A stretch of 64,000 nucleotides of DNA, taken from the NCBI GenBank assembly GCA_013284265.1, contig JABTBR010000016.1, forward strand, positions 1-64,000. The letters run 5' to 3'. The DNA comes from Oxalobacteraceae bacterium (lineage in GTDB: Bacteria > Pseudomonadota > Gammaproteobacteria > Burkholderiales > Burkholderiaceae_D). Shown here piece by piece: positions 1 to 8,270 of the stretch (its first letter is position 1; each line of letters starts with the position of its first letter). Made by a program: the position numbers and the translations under genes. The notes beneath the pieces are model-generated. The model saw only the letters and a list, made by a program, of their open reading frames with translations, was not told the origin of the DNA and made no database searches.

Positions 1-7
1 GGGGTAT

Positions 8-38
8 GCCGTGGGTGTAAACGCAGCCGGCGGCACGC
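8..38. repeat. Partial copy of the CCACGG palindrome family
   Basis: The bases GCCGTGGGTGTAAACG followed by GCCGGCGGCACGC match the right end and right flank of the full copy at 28510-28572, which continues into the same GCCGGCGGCACGC. The left half lies outside the window. A second degenerate piece, TTGCCGTGGATGTAAAAC, follows at about 61-78. Confidence 0.5.
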
Positions 39-72
39 GACTTGCGCTAAACCAGGCTCATTGCCGTGGATG

Positions 73-106
73 TAAAACAAACGCCGGCAAGCCGCCGGCG
101 GCGTTT
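73..106 (-). terminator. Terminator-like hairpin after the J-domain gene
   Basis: On the minus strand AAACGCCG (106-99) pairs perfectly with CGGCGTTT (86-79) around a 12-nt GC-rich loop, and is followed by GTTTTAC. The hairpin overlaps the stop codon of the J-domain gene, as expected for its intrinsic terminator. The U tract is short. Confidence 0.5.
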
Positions 107-1136
107 AATTATTGATATTCGCGGCCGACACAGTCGCGGCCGCCTTGCGCTTGGCCGCGCACATGGCCTGCTCGGCGCCCAGGTCGATGTTCTGGTAGCG
201 GATTTCATACTTGCCGGTGGATAGCTTGTCGACCACCAGCTTGTCATGCGCCTGCACATAGGCATAGCGCACATTCGAGTGGCGTTCCATGTCGTAGACC
301 TTGATGAACACGGCCGAGGCATTGCCGGCGTTATCCAGGGTCAGCTGCATATCCTCGCCCCGGTTGCCGACCGGGAAACCATCGACATAGCCGGAGCGCA
401 GCGGCCACGGTTCGCCATTGGGGGCCATCAGGGTCTGCACCTCGGCATCGCAGTCGGGCGCCGCACCGGGCAGCACGATCTGCGACAGCGTCACCACCTT
501 GATCGCCGGCGTCTTGACCGGCGCCGTTTCGGGGAAGTAGGGCTTGCCCACGGCCCAGCTGTCGATCAGGGCGTCGGCCTTGGCCTCGGCGTGCGGGTCG
601 GAGCGGCTGTCGGCATGGACGGCCGGGCGGGTGGTTTCGGCGCGGGCGGTGCCGGTCATTTCATTCTTGCCATCCCAGGCGCCCGACAGCAGCGACGATA
701 CCTGGCGCGTATCGGACACCATCAGCACGCCGCTGACCCAGCCCAGGCAGACGGCCATCGTCAGCCCGCCCCAGCGCATCCATTTGCGGCGCAGACGGCG
801 CTGCGACGGCGGCTCGGCCACCGGATCGGACCAGGCTTGCGCGGGGCCGTCATGGCGCGACTTGTCGCGCGTATCCTCGTGACGCGTGCTCTCGAGCCAC
901 TCCACCTCCCATTCCTCGGCCGCGATCCATTCGTCATGCTCCTTGCGGCGCTGGACGTCGGACAGCGTGCCATAGGCACTGTTGAGGATGGCCATGATGC
1001 GCGCAGCCTTCTCATCGCCCGGATTCTTGTCCGGGTGGTATTTCTGGCTGAGCGCCTTATAGGCGGCACGTATGACTTCCTGTGGCGCCATCCGCGCCAC
1101 TTTCAGGTTGTCATAGTGAGTGTGTATCTTTGCCAT
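105..1136 (-). CDS. Membrane-anchored J-domain (DnaJ-like) protein
   Basis: The product is 343 aa. Residues 1-72 form an N-terminal J domain with the diagnostic HPD tripeptide at 34-36 (YHPDKNPGDEKA) and the usual helix II-III layout, so it should stimulate the ATPase of an Hsp70 (DnaK/HscA type). No Gly/Phe region or zinc-finger domain follows, so it is a type III J protein. A basic stretch (RRLRRKWMRW, about 113-122) leads into one hydrophobic segment (about 123-140). The remaining about 200 residues, unrecognised, would then be periplasmic, ending in a Cys-containing domain. The ATG at 1136 was chosen because the J domain begins there; an upstream in-frame extension of 36 codons looks non-coding. 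Nothing nearby indicates the client. Confidence 0.85.
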   Translation of the reverse strand: MAKIHTHYDNLKVARMAPQEVIRAAYKALSQKYHPDKNPGDEKAARIMAILNSAYGTLSDVQRRKEHDEWIAAEEWEVEWLESTRHEDTRDKSRHDGPAQAWSDPVAEPPSQRRLRRKWMRWGGLTMAVCLGWVSGVLMVSDTRQVSSLLSGAWDGKNEMTGTARAETTRPAVHADSRSDPHAEAKADALIDSWAVGKPYFPETAPVKTPAIKVVTLSQIVLPGAAPDCDAEVQTLMAPNGEPWPLRSGYVDGFPVGNRGEDMQLTLDNAGNASAVFIKVYDMERHSNVRYAYVQAHDKLVVDKLSTGKYEIRYQNIDLGAEQAMCAAKRKAAATVSAANINN

Positions 1137-1256
1137 TATTCCGTTTGAATGTGACTTGCTGCTTGCTTCGATCCGTCCATCATAGCCGATCTGGCGCGCC
1201 AAAACCCAGCGATCAAGGCTGGAAAGTCCGTGTTTTTTCGACAATAGTGCCGTTTG

Positions 1257-2408
1257 CTACAGGCGGTGGCTGCGGTCGGCCGCCAGCAATTTTGCCGACA
1301 GTTCAACGTTCTTCCCCACCACCAATACCTTGAACAATTCGCCCATTTCCGCCGGCGACAGCAGCTTTTGCAGCGCTTTCGCCTGGGGCAGATAGCGCAG
1401 CGCGTCGGACGGGTCTGTACGCAGCAGCAATTCGGCGATGCCGGTATTGATCAGGAAGCCGGCCTGGTTCATATAGGCCAGCACGTCGATCCCGCCATCC
1501 TGGGCCGCCAGCGCCATCGCCGTGAAGTCGACGTGGGCGGTGATGTCTTGCAGGCCGGGCAAATAAAACGGATCGGCGTGGGCATGGTGGCGGTAATGAC
1601 ACATCAGGGTGCCGGCGGCGCGCTGGTCGACATAATATTCGTGGGCCGGGAAACCGTAGTCGAACAGCAGCGCGGCGCCGCCCTGCCCCTGGCCCAGCAT
1701 CTGCGCCAGCGAGGCCATGAAGCCGCAGGCGATGCCGTGCACTTCGCTGACATAGCCGACCGGCAGGCTGTCATGCCCGGGGATCTGGCCTTCGATGCGC
1801 GCCAGCAGCGCGGCGTCGGCCGCCACCGGCTGCCAGGCAAACGCGCCATCGTGCACCGTGACCTGCAATTCCTGCCAGCCCTCGGGGTGCTTGCTGACCA
1901 GTTGCACCGGCATCGCGTCGAGCACCTCATTGCCCAGCACCACGCCGTCGAAGGCGGCGGGGAAGCCGTCCAGCCAGCGCACCTGCGGGAAATCGCGCAG
2001 CGCCTCTTCCTGGCGCGCGCGCAGCTCGCCCGACAATTCGACGATGGCATAGGATTCGATGGCGATGCCGGCGGCGGCCAGCTCGCTCAGGATATCGTGC
2101 GCCAGCTTGCCGGTGCCGGCGCCAAATTCGAGAATCCGCGGCGCGGTTTGGGCCATAATAGCGGCTGCCGCATGCGCCAGCGTGCTGCCGAACAGGGACG
2201 AGAGCTCGGGTGCGGTTGTAAAATCGCCATCTTTTCCCAGCTTGGCGGCGCCGCCGCTGTAATAGCCCAGATCGGGGGCATACAGGGCCAGCTCCATGAA
2301 GCGGGCAAAGGAAATGGCGCCTGCATGGCGTTCGATGTCGGCGGCGATCAGGTGCTGCAGGGCATGGGACGCGGCCAGCGCGTCGGGAGTAGGTGCGGGT
2401 AGGGACAT
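1257..2408 (-). CDS. SAM-dependent methyltransferase, MidA / NDUFAF7 family
   Basis: The product is 383 aa and matches the COG1565 family, whose mitochondrial member NDUFAF7/MidA methylates an arginine of a complex I subunit. The family signature GDFTTAPELS is at 61-70, and the SAM-binding motif I, EFGAGTGKLAHDI, at 94-106. Other family landmarks are visible: GNEVLDAMPV in mid-protein and LLFDYGFP further on. It is divergent from the folate operon starting at 2474, with a 65-bp shared upstream region. The bacterial substrate is unknown; complex I is an inference from the eukaryotic homologue. The C-terminus ends with a short charged tail and nothing suggests truncation. Confidence 0.85.
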   Translation of the reverse strand: MSLPAPTPDALAASHALQHLIAADIERHAGAISFARFMELALYAPDLGYYSGGAAKLGKDGDFTTAPELSSLFGSTLAHAAAAIMAQTAPRILEFGAGTGKLAHDILSELAAAGIAIESYAIVELSGELRARQEEALRDFPQVRWLDGFPAAFDGVVLGNEVLDAMPVQLVSKHPEGWQELQVTVHDGAFAWQPVAADAALLARIEGQIPGHDSLPVGYVSEVHGIACGFMASLAQMLGQGQGGAALLFDYGFPAHEYYVDQRAAGTLMCHYRHHAHADPFYLPGLQDITAHVDFTAMALAAQDGGIDVLAYMNQAGFLINTGIAELLLRTDPSDALRYLPQAKALQKLLSPAEMGELFKVLVVGKNVELSAKLLAADRSHRL

Positions 2409-2473
2409 CCCCCTATTGTAGCGAATTGGCGCGCCGCAACGCCAAAATCCATCCAGGAAGAGTCTTAGATCAA

Positions 2474-3298
2474 ATGACGATATCGAATCAGCAAGCCGCC
2501 ATGCCGGCCGGCGCGGACACGCCGGGAACGCCGCCGGTGGCGCCGGCGCGGGTGGCGCTCGTGACCGGCGCCGGGCGCCGCATCGGCCGCGCCATCGCGC
2601 TCGGCCTGGCTGGCGCCGGCTGGGACGTGGCCGTGCACTACCGCGCCTCCGCCGCCGAGGCGGCCGAGGTGGTGGCCGCGATCGCCGCCATGGGCCGGCG
2701 CGCCGTGGCGCTCGATTGCGAGCTGGCCGACGAAAGCGCCGTGCGCGCCCTGGTGGGGCGCGCCGCCGCCGCGCTCGGCCCGCTGTCCTGCGTGGTCAAC
2801 AGCGCCTCGATGTTCGATTTCGACAGCGCGGCCGACTTTGGCGGCGCCCTGCTGGCGGCCCATATGCAGGCCAATGTGGCAGCGCCGATACTGCTGGCGC
2901 AAGCGCTGCACGCGGCCACGCCGGAAGGCGGCCAAAGCGTGGTAATCAATCTGCTGGACCAAAAACTGTACAATCTCAACCCTGACTTTTTATCCTACAC
3001 CCTGTCCAAGGCCGCGCTGCACACGGCCACGACCCTGCTGGCGCAGGCGCTGGCGCCGCGGCTGCGGGTGGTGGGCATCGCTCCCGGCCTGACCATGGTG
3101 TCGGGCGAGCAGAGCGAGGCCGGTTTCGCCCAGGCCCACCGGCACACGCCGCTGGGCCGCTCCAGCACCCCGGAGGACATCGCCGCCAGCGTCGTGTATG
3201 CGGCCAGCGCGCGCGCCCTGACCGGCACCACGCTGCTGGTCGACGGCGGCCAGCACCTGATGCCGCTGGCGCGCGATGTGATGTTCCTCGTGAAGTAA
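2474..3298 (+). CDS. SDR oxidoreductase, pteridine reductase / FolM-like
   Basis: The product is 274 aa, a short-chain dehydrogenase. The Rossmann motif is TGAGRRIGRA at 31-40, the TGxxxRxG form typical of pteridine and dihydromonapterin reductases rather than the common TGxxxGxG. NSAS is at 109-112, the catalytic pair is Y175/K179 (YTLSKAAL), and DGGQ lies near the C-terminus. The family reduces pterins with NADPH. The next gene is dihydroneopterin aldolase (43 bp away), which supports a folate or tetrahydromonapterin role. ATG 2474 is preferred: AGGAAG lies 13 nt upstream, and an in-frame extension to 2393 would overlap the divergent gene. The first about 25 residues are Ala/Pro-rich and not part of the fold. 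Exact substrate is an inference. Confidence 0.8.
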   Translation: MTISNQQAAMPAGADTPGTPPVAPARVALVTGAGRRIGRAIALGLAGAGWDVAVHYRASAAEAAEVVAAIAAMGRRAVALDCELADESAVRALVGRAAAALGPLSCVVNSASMFDFDSAADFGGALLAAHMQANVAAPILLAQALHAATPEGGQSVVINLLDQKLYNLNPDFLSYTLSKAALHTATTLLAQALAPRLRVVGIAPGLTMVSGEQSEAGFAQAHRHTPLGRSSTPEDIAASVVYAASARALTGTTLLVDGGQHLMPLARDVMFLVK

Positions 3299-3341
3299 AG
3301 TTTATTCTATAAATATCGTATTCCCGAAAGAAGGTAAAACC

Positions 3342-3740
3342 ATGTTGTCCGCCCTGTCCCATCCCCGTCTGGCCGATTGCCGCCGCCTGTTCCTGCGCAA
3401 CTACGAAGTGCTGATCAACATCGGCGTCTACGAGTTCGAGAAAAAGGGCGAGCAGCGTGTCTTGATCAACGTCGACCTGTACATCCCGCTGGCCGACTCG
3501 ACGCCGACGGCCGACCAGCTCGACGAAGTGGTGGACTACGACTTCATGCGCGACACCATCGCCAAGCGCATGGCCCAGGGCCATGTTCACCTGCAGGAAA
3601 GCCTGTGCGACGACGTGGTGCGCGCCATGCTGGAGCACCCGCGCGTGCGCGCCGCCCGCGTGTCGACCATGAAGCCGGACGTCTACCCCGACTGCGAAGG
3701 CGTGGGCGTGGAAGTATTCAAGATCAAGGATGTCGCATGA
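3342..3740 (+). CDS. folB: Dihydroneopterin aldolase
   Basis: The product is 132 aa, the usual FolB size. The family converts 7,8-dihydroneopterin to 6-hydroxymethyl-7,8-dihydropterin and glycolaldehyde in tetrahydrofolate synthesis. Recognisable features are the early motif [20 protein letters not shown], the central [11 protein letters not shown] and the C-terminal segment [20 protein letters not shown] with its conserved Lys-Pro. It starts 43 bp after the SDR gene and its stop overlaps the ATG of ttcA (ATGA), so the three genes form one operon. The C-terminus contains a single Cys that I do not recall as a family feature. Confidence 0.9.
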   Translation: MLSALSHPRLADCRRLFLRNYEVLINIGVYEFEKKGEQRVLINVDLYIPLADSTPTADQLDEVVDYDFMRDTIAKRMAQGHVHLQESLCDDVVRAMLEHPRVRAARVSTMKPDVYPDCEGVGVEVFKIKDVA

Positions 3741-4666
3741 ACGCCGTCATGGAAACACTGGAAACGCCGCCCGTGAGCGTCAAATCGGCCGAGAAGATCG
3801 CGCTGGAGAACAACAAGCTGCACAAGCGCCTGTGCCGCCTGGTGGGCCAGGCCATCGGCGACTTCAATATGATCGAAGACGGCGACAAGGTCATGGTCTG
3901 CCTGTCCGGCGGCAAGGACAGCTACGCCCTGCTCGACATCCTGATGACGCTGCGCGAACGGGCGCCGATCCACTTCGACATCATCGCCGTCAATCTGGAC
4001 CAGAAGCAGCCCAACTTCCCCGACCACATCCTGCCGGCCTATCTGACCGAATTGGGCGTGGCCTTCCACATCGAAAACCAGGACACCTACAGCATCGTCA
4101 AGCGCCTGATCCCGGAAGGCAAGACCACCTGCTCGCTGTGCTCGCGCCTGCGCCGCGGCATCCTGTACCGCGTGGCCGATGAGCTGGGCGCGACCAAGAT
4201 CGCGCTGGGCCACCACCGCGACGACATCCTCGAGACCTTCTTCCTGAATATGTTCTTCGGCGGGAAACTCAAGGGCATGCCGGCCAAGCTGCAGTCGGAC
4301 GACGGCAAGCACATCGTGATCCGGCCGATGGCCTATGTGAAGGAAGAAGACACCGAGCGCTATGCCGCGGTCAAAGGCTTCCCGATTATTCCGTGCGACC
4401 TGTGCGGCTCGCAGGAAAACCTGCAGCGCAAGCAGATCAAGGGCCTGATGCGCGACTGGGAAAAGAAATTCCCCGGCCGCGTCGAGAGCATCTTCTCGGC
4501 CCTGTCGACCGTGGTGCCATCGCACCTGATGGACCGCGACCTGTTCGGCTTCACCGGCCTCGCCGCCGACGGCGTGGCCAGCCCGCTGGGCGACATCGCC
4601 TTCGATGACGAGCCATGCTCGACACCGACCACGATGCCGGGCATGATCCCGCTGCAGTCGCTGTAA
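3737..4666 (+). CDS. ttcA: tRNA 2-thiocytidine biosynthesis protein TtcA
   Basis: The product is 309 aa. TtcA thiolates C32 of certain tRNAs using ATP and a [4Fe-4S] cluster. The PP-loop SGGKDS is at 57-62. Cluster cysteines are seen in TTCSLCSR (C132, C135) and in PCDLCGS (C220, C223, one of which is the third ligand). The [12 protein letters not shown] segment around 158-169 is also characteristic. The ATG at 3737 overlaps the folB stop by four bases; a longer in-frame opening reaches back through folB but is out of keeping with the family length. The gene ends 45 bp before a palindromic repeat that probably terminates the operon. Pairing with folate genes is common in Burkholderiales but has no clear metabolic logic. 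Confidence 0.95.
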   Translation: MNAVMETLETPPVSVKSAEKIALENNKLHKRLCRLVGQAIGDFNMIEDGDKVMVCLSGGKDSYALLDILMTLRERAPIHFDIIAVNLDQKQPNFPDHILPAYLTELGVAFHIENQDTYSIVKRLIPEGKTTCSLCSRLRRGILYRVADELGATKIALGHHRDDILETFFLNMFFGGKLKGMPAKLQSDDGKHIVIRPMAYVKEEDTERYAAVKGFPIIPCDLCGSQENLQRKQIKGLMRDWEKKFPGRVESIFSALSTVVPSHLMDRDLFGFTGLAADGVASPLGDIAFDDEPCSTPTTMPGMIPLQSL

Positions 4667-4711
4667 TGCTGCGGGGCGCGCCATAAATTAAGCGCGCCGC
4701 GAAGCATTTAG

Positions 4712-4774
4712 AACCCACGGCGTACCCCTGGGGTCTGACCCGCCGGGTCAGACCCCGGCTCTTTGCCGTGGGTT
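4712..4774. repeat. CCACGG palindrome, 63-bp class (copy A)
   Basis: It begins AACCCACGGCG, has the nested palindrome GGGGTCTGACCCG / CGGGTCAGACCCC in the centre, and ends CTTTGCCGTGGGTT followed by TTT. It lies between the convergent ttcA and M14 peptidase genes, so it could terminate both. Same family as 23740, 28510, 31572, 49074 and 63056. Confidence 0.9.
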
Positions 4775-4799
4775 TTTGGCCGCTGCCCGCGGCCCGCCG

Positions 4800-6563
4800 C
4801 TACAGCTTGCGCGCCGTGCGCATCACCGGATACAGATTAAACCGCTCATCCCACGAGGAATGCCGGCGCGCGAAGAAGTCCAGCCGCGCATCGGGATTGG
4901 CGGCAAAGGCCGGATCGTTGGCCACACGCTGGCGGAAGGCGGCGGCCAGCGCCGGATCGGCCGCCATCTGCTCGCGCGCCACGTCCTCGGCCACATAGGC
5001 TTCCATATATTCCTTGCGCTCGAAAGCGCCATTGAACACGCCCCAGGCCAGCAGCGAATCGGCGCCGCGCGGCTCCAGCATCGCCATCACCAGCCGCGCC
5101 TTGGCCTGGGCGATAGGCACGAACAGCCCGCCCTTGCCGACGGCGCGCGCCTCGGTCTTCCAGCCGCCTTCCAGCGCCAGCGACTGGCGCCCCTCGAAGG
5201 ACTGCGCGCCAAAAGTGGTTTTGTCGGCGCGGAAGGTCTCGACCTCGCCCGCCGCCAGGCCATGATCCAGCACCTTGAAGACGATGCCGTGCTGGCGCAG
5301 TTTGGCGCCCACGGCGGCGGCCTGCGCCGCCGGAACCAGATAGCCGCCCTGCGGCGCCTTGACCTGAAGGTCCGGCACGATCTCGTCGCGCAGCGGCACG
5401 GTCCACATCTGCGGCTTGCTTTCGTCATAGTGCGTCATCAGCGCGCCGGACACGTCGGACGGGGTACGGGTGTATTCGTAGCCGCCGAACTGGATCATCG
5501 TGGTCTTGCCGGTGGTGCGATAGCTCAGGGCAACCGGCGTGCCGGCCAGCGCGGCGGCGCGCACATCGGCCGCCTGTACCTGCGCCAACCAGTCCCTGCC
5601 ATGCGCGGCCACCTGATCGAGCATGGCGACGATGGTGTTGCGGGTGATGCGCACACGGGTCGGATAGTCTTTCCACGAATGCGTTTCGACCAGCATGGCG
5701 AAGCGGTTGCGCAAGGGGAAGTAGCCGGTGGAAAAGCGTGGAGCCGCTACGCTGTCGACGAAGCCCGAGCTAGGGTCGTCCTCGCCGGCAAAGGAAATGT
5801 AGAAGGCCTTGGGATCGGAACCCTGGCGCTTCAGCTCGGCCATCACGCCATCGCGCAGGGCCACGCCGGACTGCATCAGCGCGGCGTCGCCGCCATGGAT
5901 AGGTTCCACCTGGATCGACACGTCGGGCTGGAACTTGGCGCCGTCGGTCACATGCAGGTCGACATAGGCCAGCGGGTCCCACTCCTTGGCCAACGCCAGC
6001 ATGGCCTGCATTTCCGGCGCCTCAGCCTTCACATAGTCGCGATTGAGGTTGTAGTTCTGCGCCGTGGTGCGCCAGCCCATTTCCACCGGACCGCGCTGGT
6101 TCGGGCGATTCCACTGGCCGAAGCGCTCATGGCCATCGACATTAAATACCGGCACGAACAGCAGCACCTGCCGGTCCAGCGCGCCGCTTGCGGCCTTGCC
6201 CTCCAAGGCCTCGCGCAGCGCCAGGAAGCCGGCATCCTTGCCGTCGATTTCGCCGGCGTGAATCCCGCCCTGCACCAGCAGCACCGGCAGGCCGCGCTTG
6301 CGCGCCTGCGCCGCCGTCAGCGCACCGCTGCGCGACACCGCCAGCGCCAGCATGGGCCGCCCTTCCGGCGTACGCCCGAAACTGAAACAGCGCACCGCCT
6401 GGGGATAGGCCTTCTGGAAGCGCGCGCACAGCGCTTCGACCTCGTCGTAGCGGCCGGTGTGCTGGAAGCCGGAGCGTTCCGCCACGGTGGTCAAGGCATC
6501 GGTCGCGGCGCCCGCCATGGGAGCGATGGCGGCAAGGGCAAGCAGCAAGGCAGGTCGAATCAT
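4800..6563 (-). CDS. Secreted M14 family zinc carboxypeptidase
   Basis: The product is 587 aa with a clear signal peptide (MIRPALLLALAAIAPMAGA, cleavage near residue 19-20), so it acts in the periplasm or outside the cell. The M14 zinc ligands are seen as HAGE (H102, E105) and the distal His in YVDLHVTDG (H204); the catalytic Glu is probably E293 in MLVETHSW. RNRDY-type substrate contacts are recognisable in YNLNRDYVKAE. The catalytic domain occupies about residues 30-310; the remaining about 270 residues are a C-terminal region I do not recognise. It is a single gene, convergent with ttcA across a palindromic repeat and followed upstream by the S41 protease in the same orientation. Both are degradative exported peptidases. 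Substrate specificity cannot be read from sequence. Confidence 0.85.
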   Translation of the reverse strand: MIRPALLLALAAIAPMAGAATDALTTVAERSGFQHTGRYDEVEALCARFQKAYPQAVRCFSFGRTPEGRPMLALAVSRSGALTAAQARKRGLPVLLVQGGIHAGEIDGKDAGFLALREALEGKAASGALDRQVLLFVPVFNVDGHERFGQWNRPNQRGPVEMGWRTTAQNYNLNRDYVKAEAPEMQAMLALAKEWDPLAYVDLHVTDGAKFQPDVSIQVEPIHGGDAALMQSGVALRDGVMAELKRQGSDPKAFYISFAGEDDPSSGFVDSVAAPRFSTGYFPLRNRFAMLVETHSWKDYPTRVRITRNTIVAMLDQVAAHGRDWLAQVQAADVRAAALAGTPVALSYRTTGKTTMIQFGGYEYTRTPSDVSGALMTHYDESKPQMWTVPLRDEIVPDLQVKAPQGGYLVPAAQAAAVGAKLRQHGIVFKVLDHGLAAGEVETFRADKTTFGAQSFEGRQSLALEGGWKTEARAVGKGGLFVPIAQAKARLVMAMLEPRGADSLLAWGVFNGAFERKEYMEAYVAEDVAREQMAADPALAAAFRQRVANDPAFAANPDARLDFFARRHSSWDERFNLYPVMRTARKL

Positions 6564-6670
6564 CAGGTAGCTCCGGCTTGGAAGTGAGGGGAAACGTGGA
6601 GGAAAATTATAGTCGGCTTTGGCGCCGGCGCGGCCCTGTAGCGCTGCCGCGCCAACGCATGCCGGCGAGT

Positions 6671-8173
6671 TCAGCGCGGCACGCCGCGGATAGCGATTTC
6701 CGCCAGCTCTGGACGTACCGGGCGCAGCGGATTGTTGGCGCCGCTGCGCCCCGCCGCCAGCATCCCGGCCAACTGGCCAGGGCAGCTGCCGCTGGCGCGG
6801 TAGTGCAGCGCCGCAGCCAGCTGGCCCTCCGCCACATCGCCCAGCGCATGGCGGAAATCGTCGGCCACGCCGCAGGTGGGCGCAAAGCCATCGGCATAGT
6901 CGCCGCTGCCCTTGTTGTTCACGCCCTGGTACTGAATCACGAAATAGGTGGTGCCGCAGTTGGGCATAGGACCAAAAGCATACGGCTTGCCGCAGGTAGC
7001 GGCGCCGATCAGGTTCACTTCCACGTCCACGCCGCGCAGGCTGTTGATCACCGATTCGCTGGCCGAGCAGGTACCGGCACCGGTCAGGATGGTGACACGC
7101 TTCAGATCCAGGTGCGGCAAGGGCTTGTTGAAGTTCTGCGGGTCGCCCAGTCCCAGCGACGTTGAACGGAACAGCGTCGGCGGCGGCGCCTGGACCTTGC
7201 CGTTGTTGAGTAGACGTTCAAACACCTTGCCCTCCGTATTGGCCGGGCCGGCGATCATATACGCCAGTTCATTGGCAATCAGCAGCAGGCCGCCGCCGTT
7301 GTAGCGCATGTCGAGCACCAGATCGGAGACGCCCTCGGACTGGAGGCGGGTAAAGGCGGCGATCAGCGGCTTTTCGGCGGCGATATTGTGGTTGTTGAAG
7401 GTCAGGTAGCCGACCTTGCCGCTCGCGGTATCGATGACGCCGACATGCTGTACCGGCGCAACCGGGTGGGTGCCGCTGACCAGGCTGACGTCGAACTGGC
7501 GCCGCTCGCGCAGCAAGGTGAGCTGATGGGGTTCACCTTCGCTGGCGGGCGTGATGCCGGCGTTCAGGCGCGCGACGATGGCGCTGTCGGCGCTGTTGAG
7601 GAAATCAAGCCCGTCGACCATCAGCAACTGGTCGCCACGCTGCACCCCGGCCAGTGCCGCACTCGATTGCGGCTCCACCGCCGCTGCGATCCAGGTGCGC
7701 GGCAAGACGCCGCTGGAGCTGCGTACCCAGCTCACGCCATAGCCGCGCGTCAGCCCGTTCGAAATCTCTTCCCATTGCGCGCTCGGATAGGTGAAGTGAA
7801 AACGGTCTTTGACATTGCCCGACGCGCTCAGCAGCGGCGTCTTCAGGGCGGCAAAGTAGTCGACCGGGGTCGCGTAGTTGGCCGCGCGCAGCGAGGCCGG
7901 CACCTCTTTGTCCCACAGATAAATTTCGTCGACCCAGGCGCGCACGAAAGCCTTCTCGTCGGCCAGCGTTCCCTGCTTGTCAGGATAGGGCAGGAAGCCG
8001 TCCTTGAGCCCCGTGCGCGGTGTCTGGCACAGGTTCCAGACCGCCAGGGTCTTGGCCACCGGCTCGGGTTCGATGGGGGGCTCGGGCTGGGCGACCGGGA
8101 AACTGTCGCCGCCGCAGGCGCTCAGGCTGAGCAGTACGGCCAGCGATGAAACAATAAATCGGTATGGAAGCAT
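6671..8173 (-). CDS. S41 family (C-terminal processing-like) lipoprotein protease
   Basis: The product is 500 aa. The N-terminus MLPYRFIVSSLAVLLSLSAC is a lipoprotein signal with Cys20 as lipid site, which is why ATG 8173 is preferred over an upstream opening. A Pro/Glu-rich linker follows (about 25-40). A PDZ-like segment spans about 143-235 (GYGVSW, GVQRGDQLLMVDG). The S41 catalytic domain has GKVGYLTFNNH, DLVLDMRYNGGG at about 285-296, GTCSASES (Ser370/Ser372 region) and the general base Lys in CGKPYAFG (K396). An NCGTTYF segment and several cysteines suggest disulfides. It lies 97 bp from the TonB receptor stop, behind that gene's terminator, so it is probably transcribed separately. Its substrate is unknown. 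Confidence 0.85.
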   Translation of the reverse strand: MLPYRFIVSSLAVLLSLSACGGDSFPVAQPEPPIEPEPVAKTLAVWNLCQTPRTGLKDGFLPYPDKQGTLADEKAFVRAWVDEIYLWDKEVPASLRAANYATPVDYFAALKTPLLSASGNVKDRFHFTYPSAQWEEISNGLTRGYGVSWVRSSSGVLPRTWIAAAVEPQSSAALAGVQRGDQLLMVDGLDFLNSADSAIVARLNAGITPASEGEPHQLTLLRERRQFDVSLVSGTHPVAPVQHVGVIDTASGKVGYLTFNNHNIAAEKPLIAAFTRLQSEGVSDLVLDMRYNGGGLLLIANELAYMIAGPANTEGKVFERLLNNGKVQAPPPTLFRSTSLGLGDPQNFNKPLPHLDLKRVTILTGAGTCSASESVINSLRGVDVEVNLIGAATCGKPYAFGPMPNCGTTYFVIQYQGVNNKGSGDYADGFAPTCGVADDFRHALGDVAEGQLAAALHYRASGSCPGQLAGMLAAGRSGANNPLRPVRPELAEIAIRGVPR

Positions 8174-8227
8174 GGAGCAAGAAACGGCCAGTGGAAAGCC
8201 AATGATTATAGGCCGCTTCGGCGCTGA

Positions 8228-8261
8228 AAAGGGCATGCGCCAACTTCGGCGCATGCCCTTC
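8228..8261 (-). terminator. Terminator of the TonB-receptor gene
   Basis: A perfect 13-bp stem, AAGGGCATGCGCC (8229-8241) with GGCGCATGCCCTT (8248-8260), and a 6-nt loop. On the minus strand it is followed by TTTTC. It lies 10 nt past the receptor stop codon. Confidence 0.85.
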
Positions 8262-8270
8262 ATCGCGGTC

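Noticed and set aside
4776..6587. Plus-strand open frame antisense to the M14 peptidase
   Set aside because: No recognisable motif and no ribosome site; the peptidase on the other strand has signal peptide and zinc ligands.
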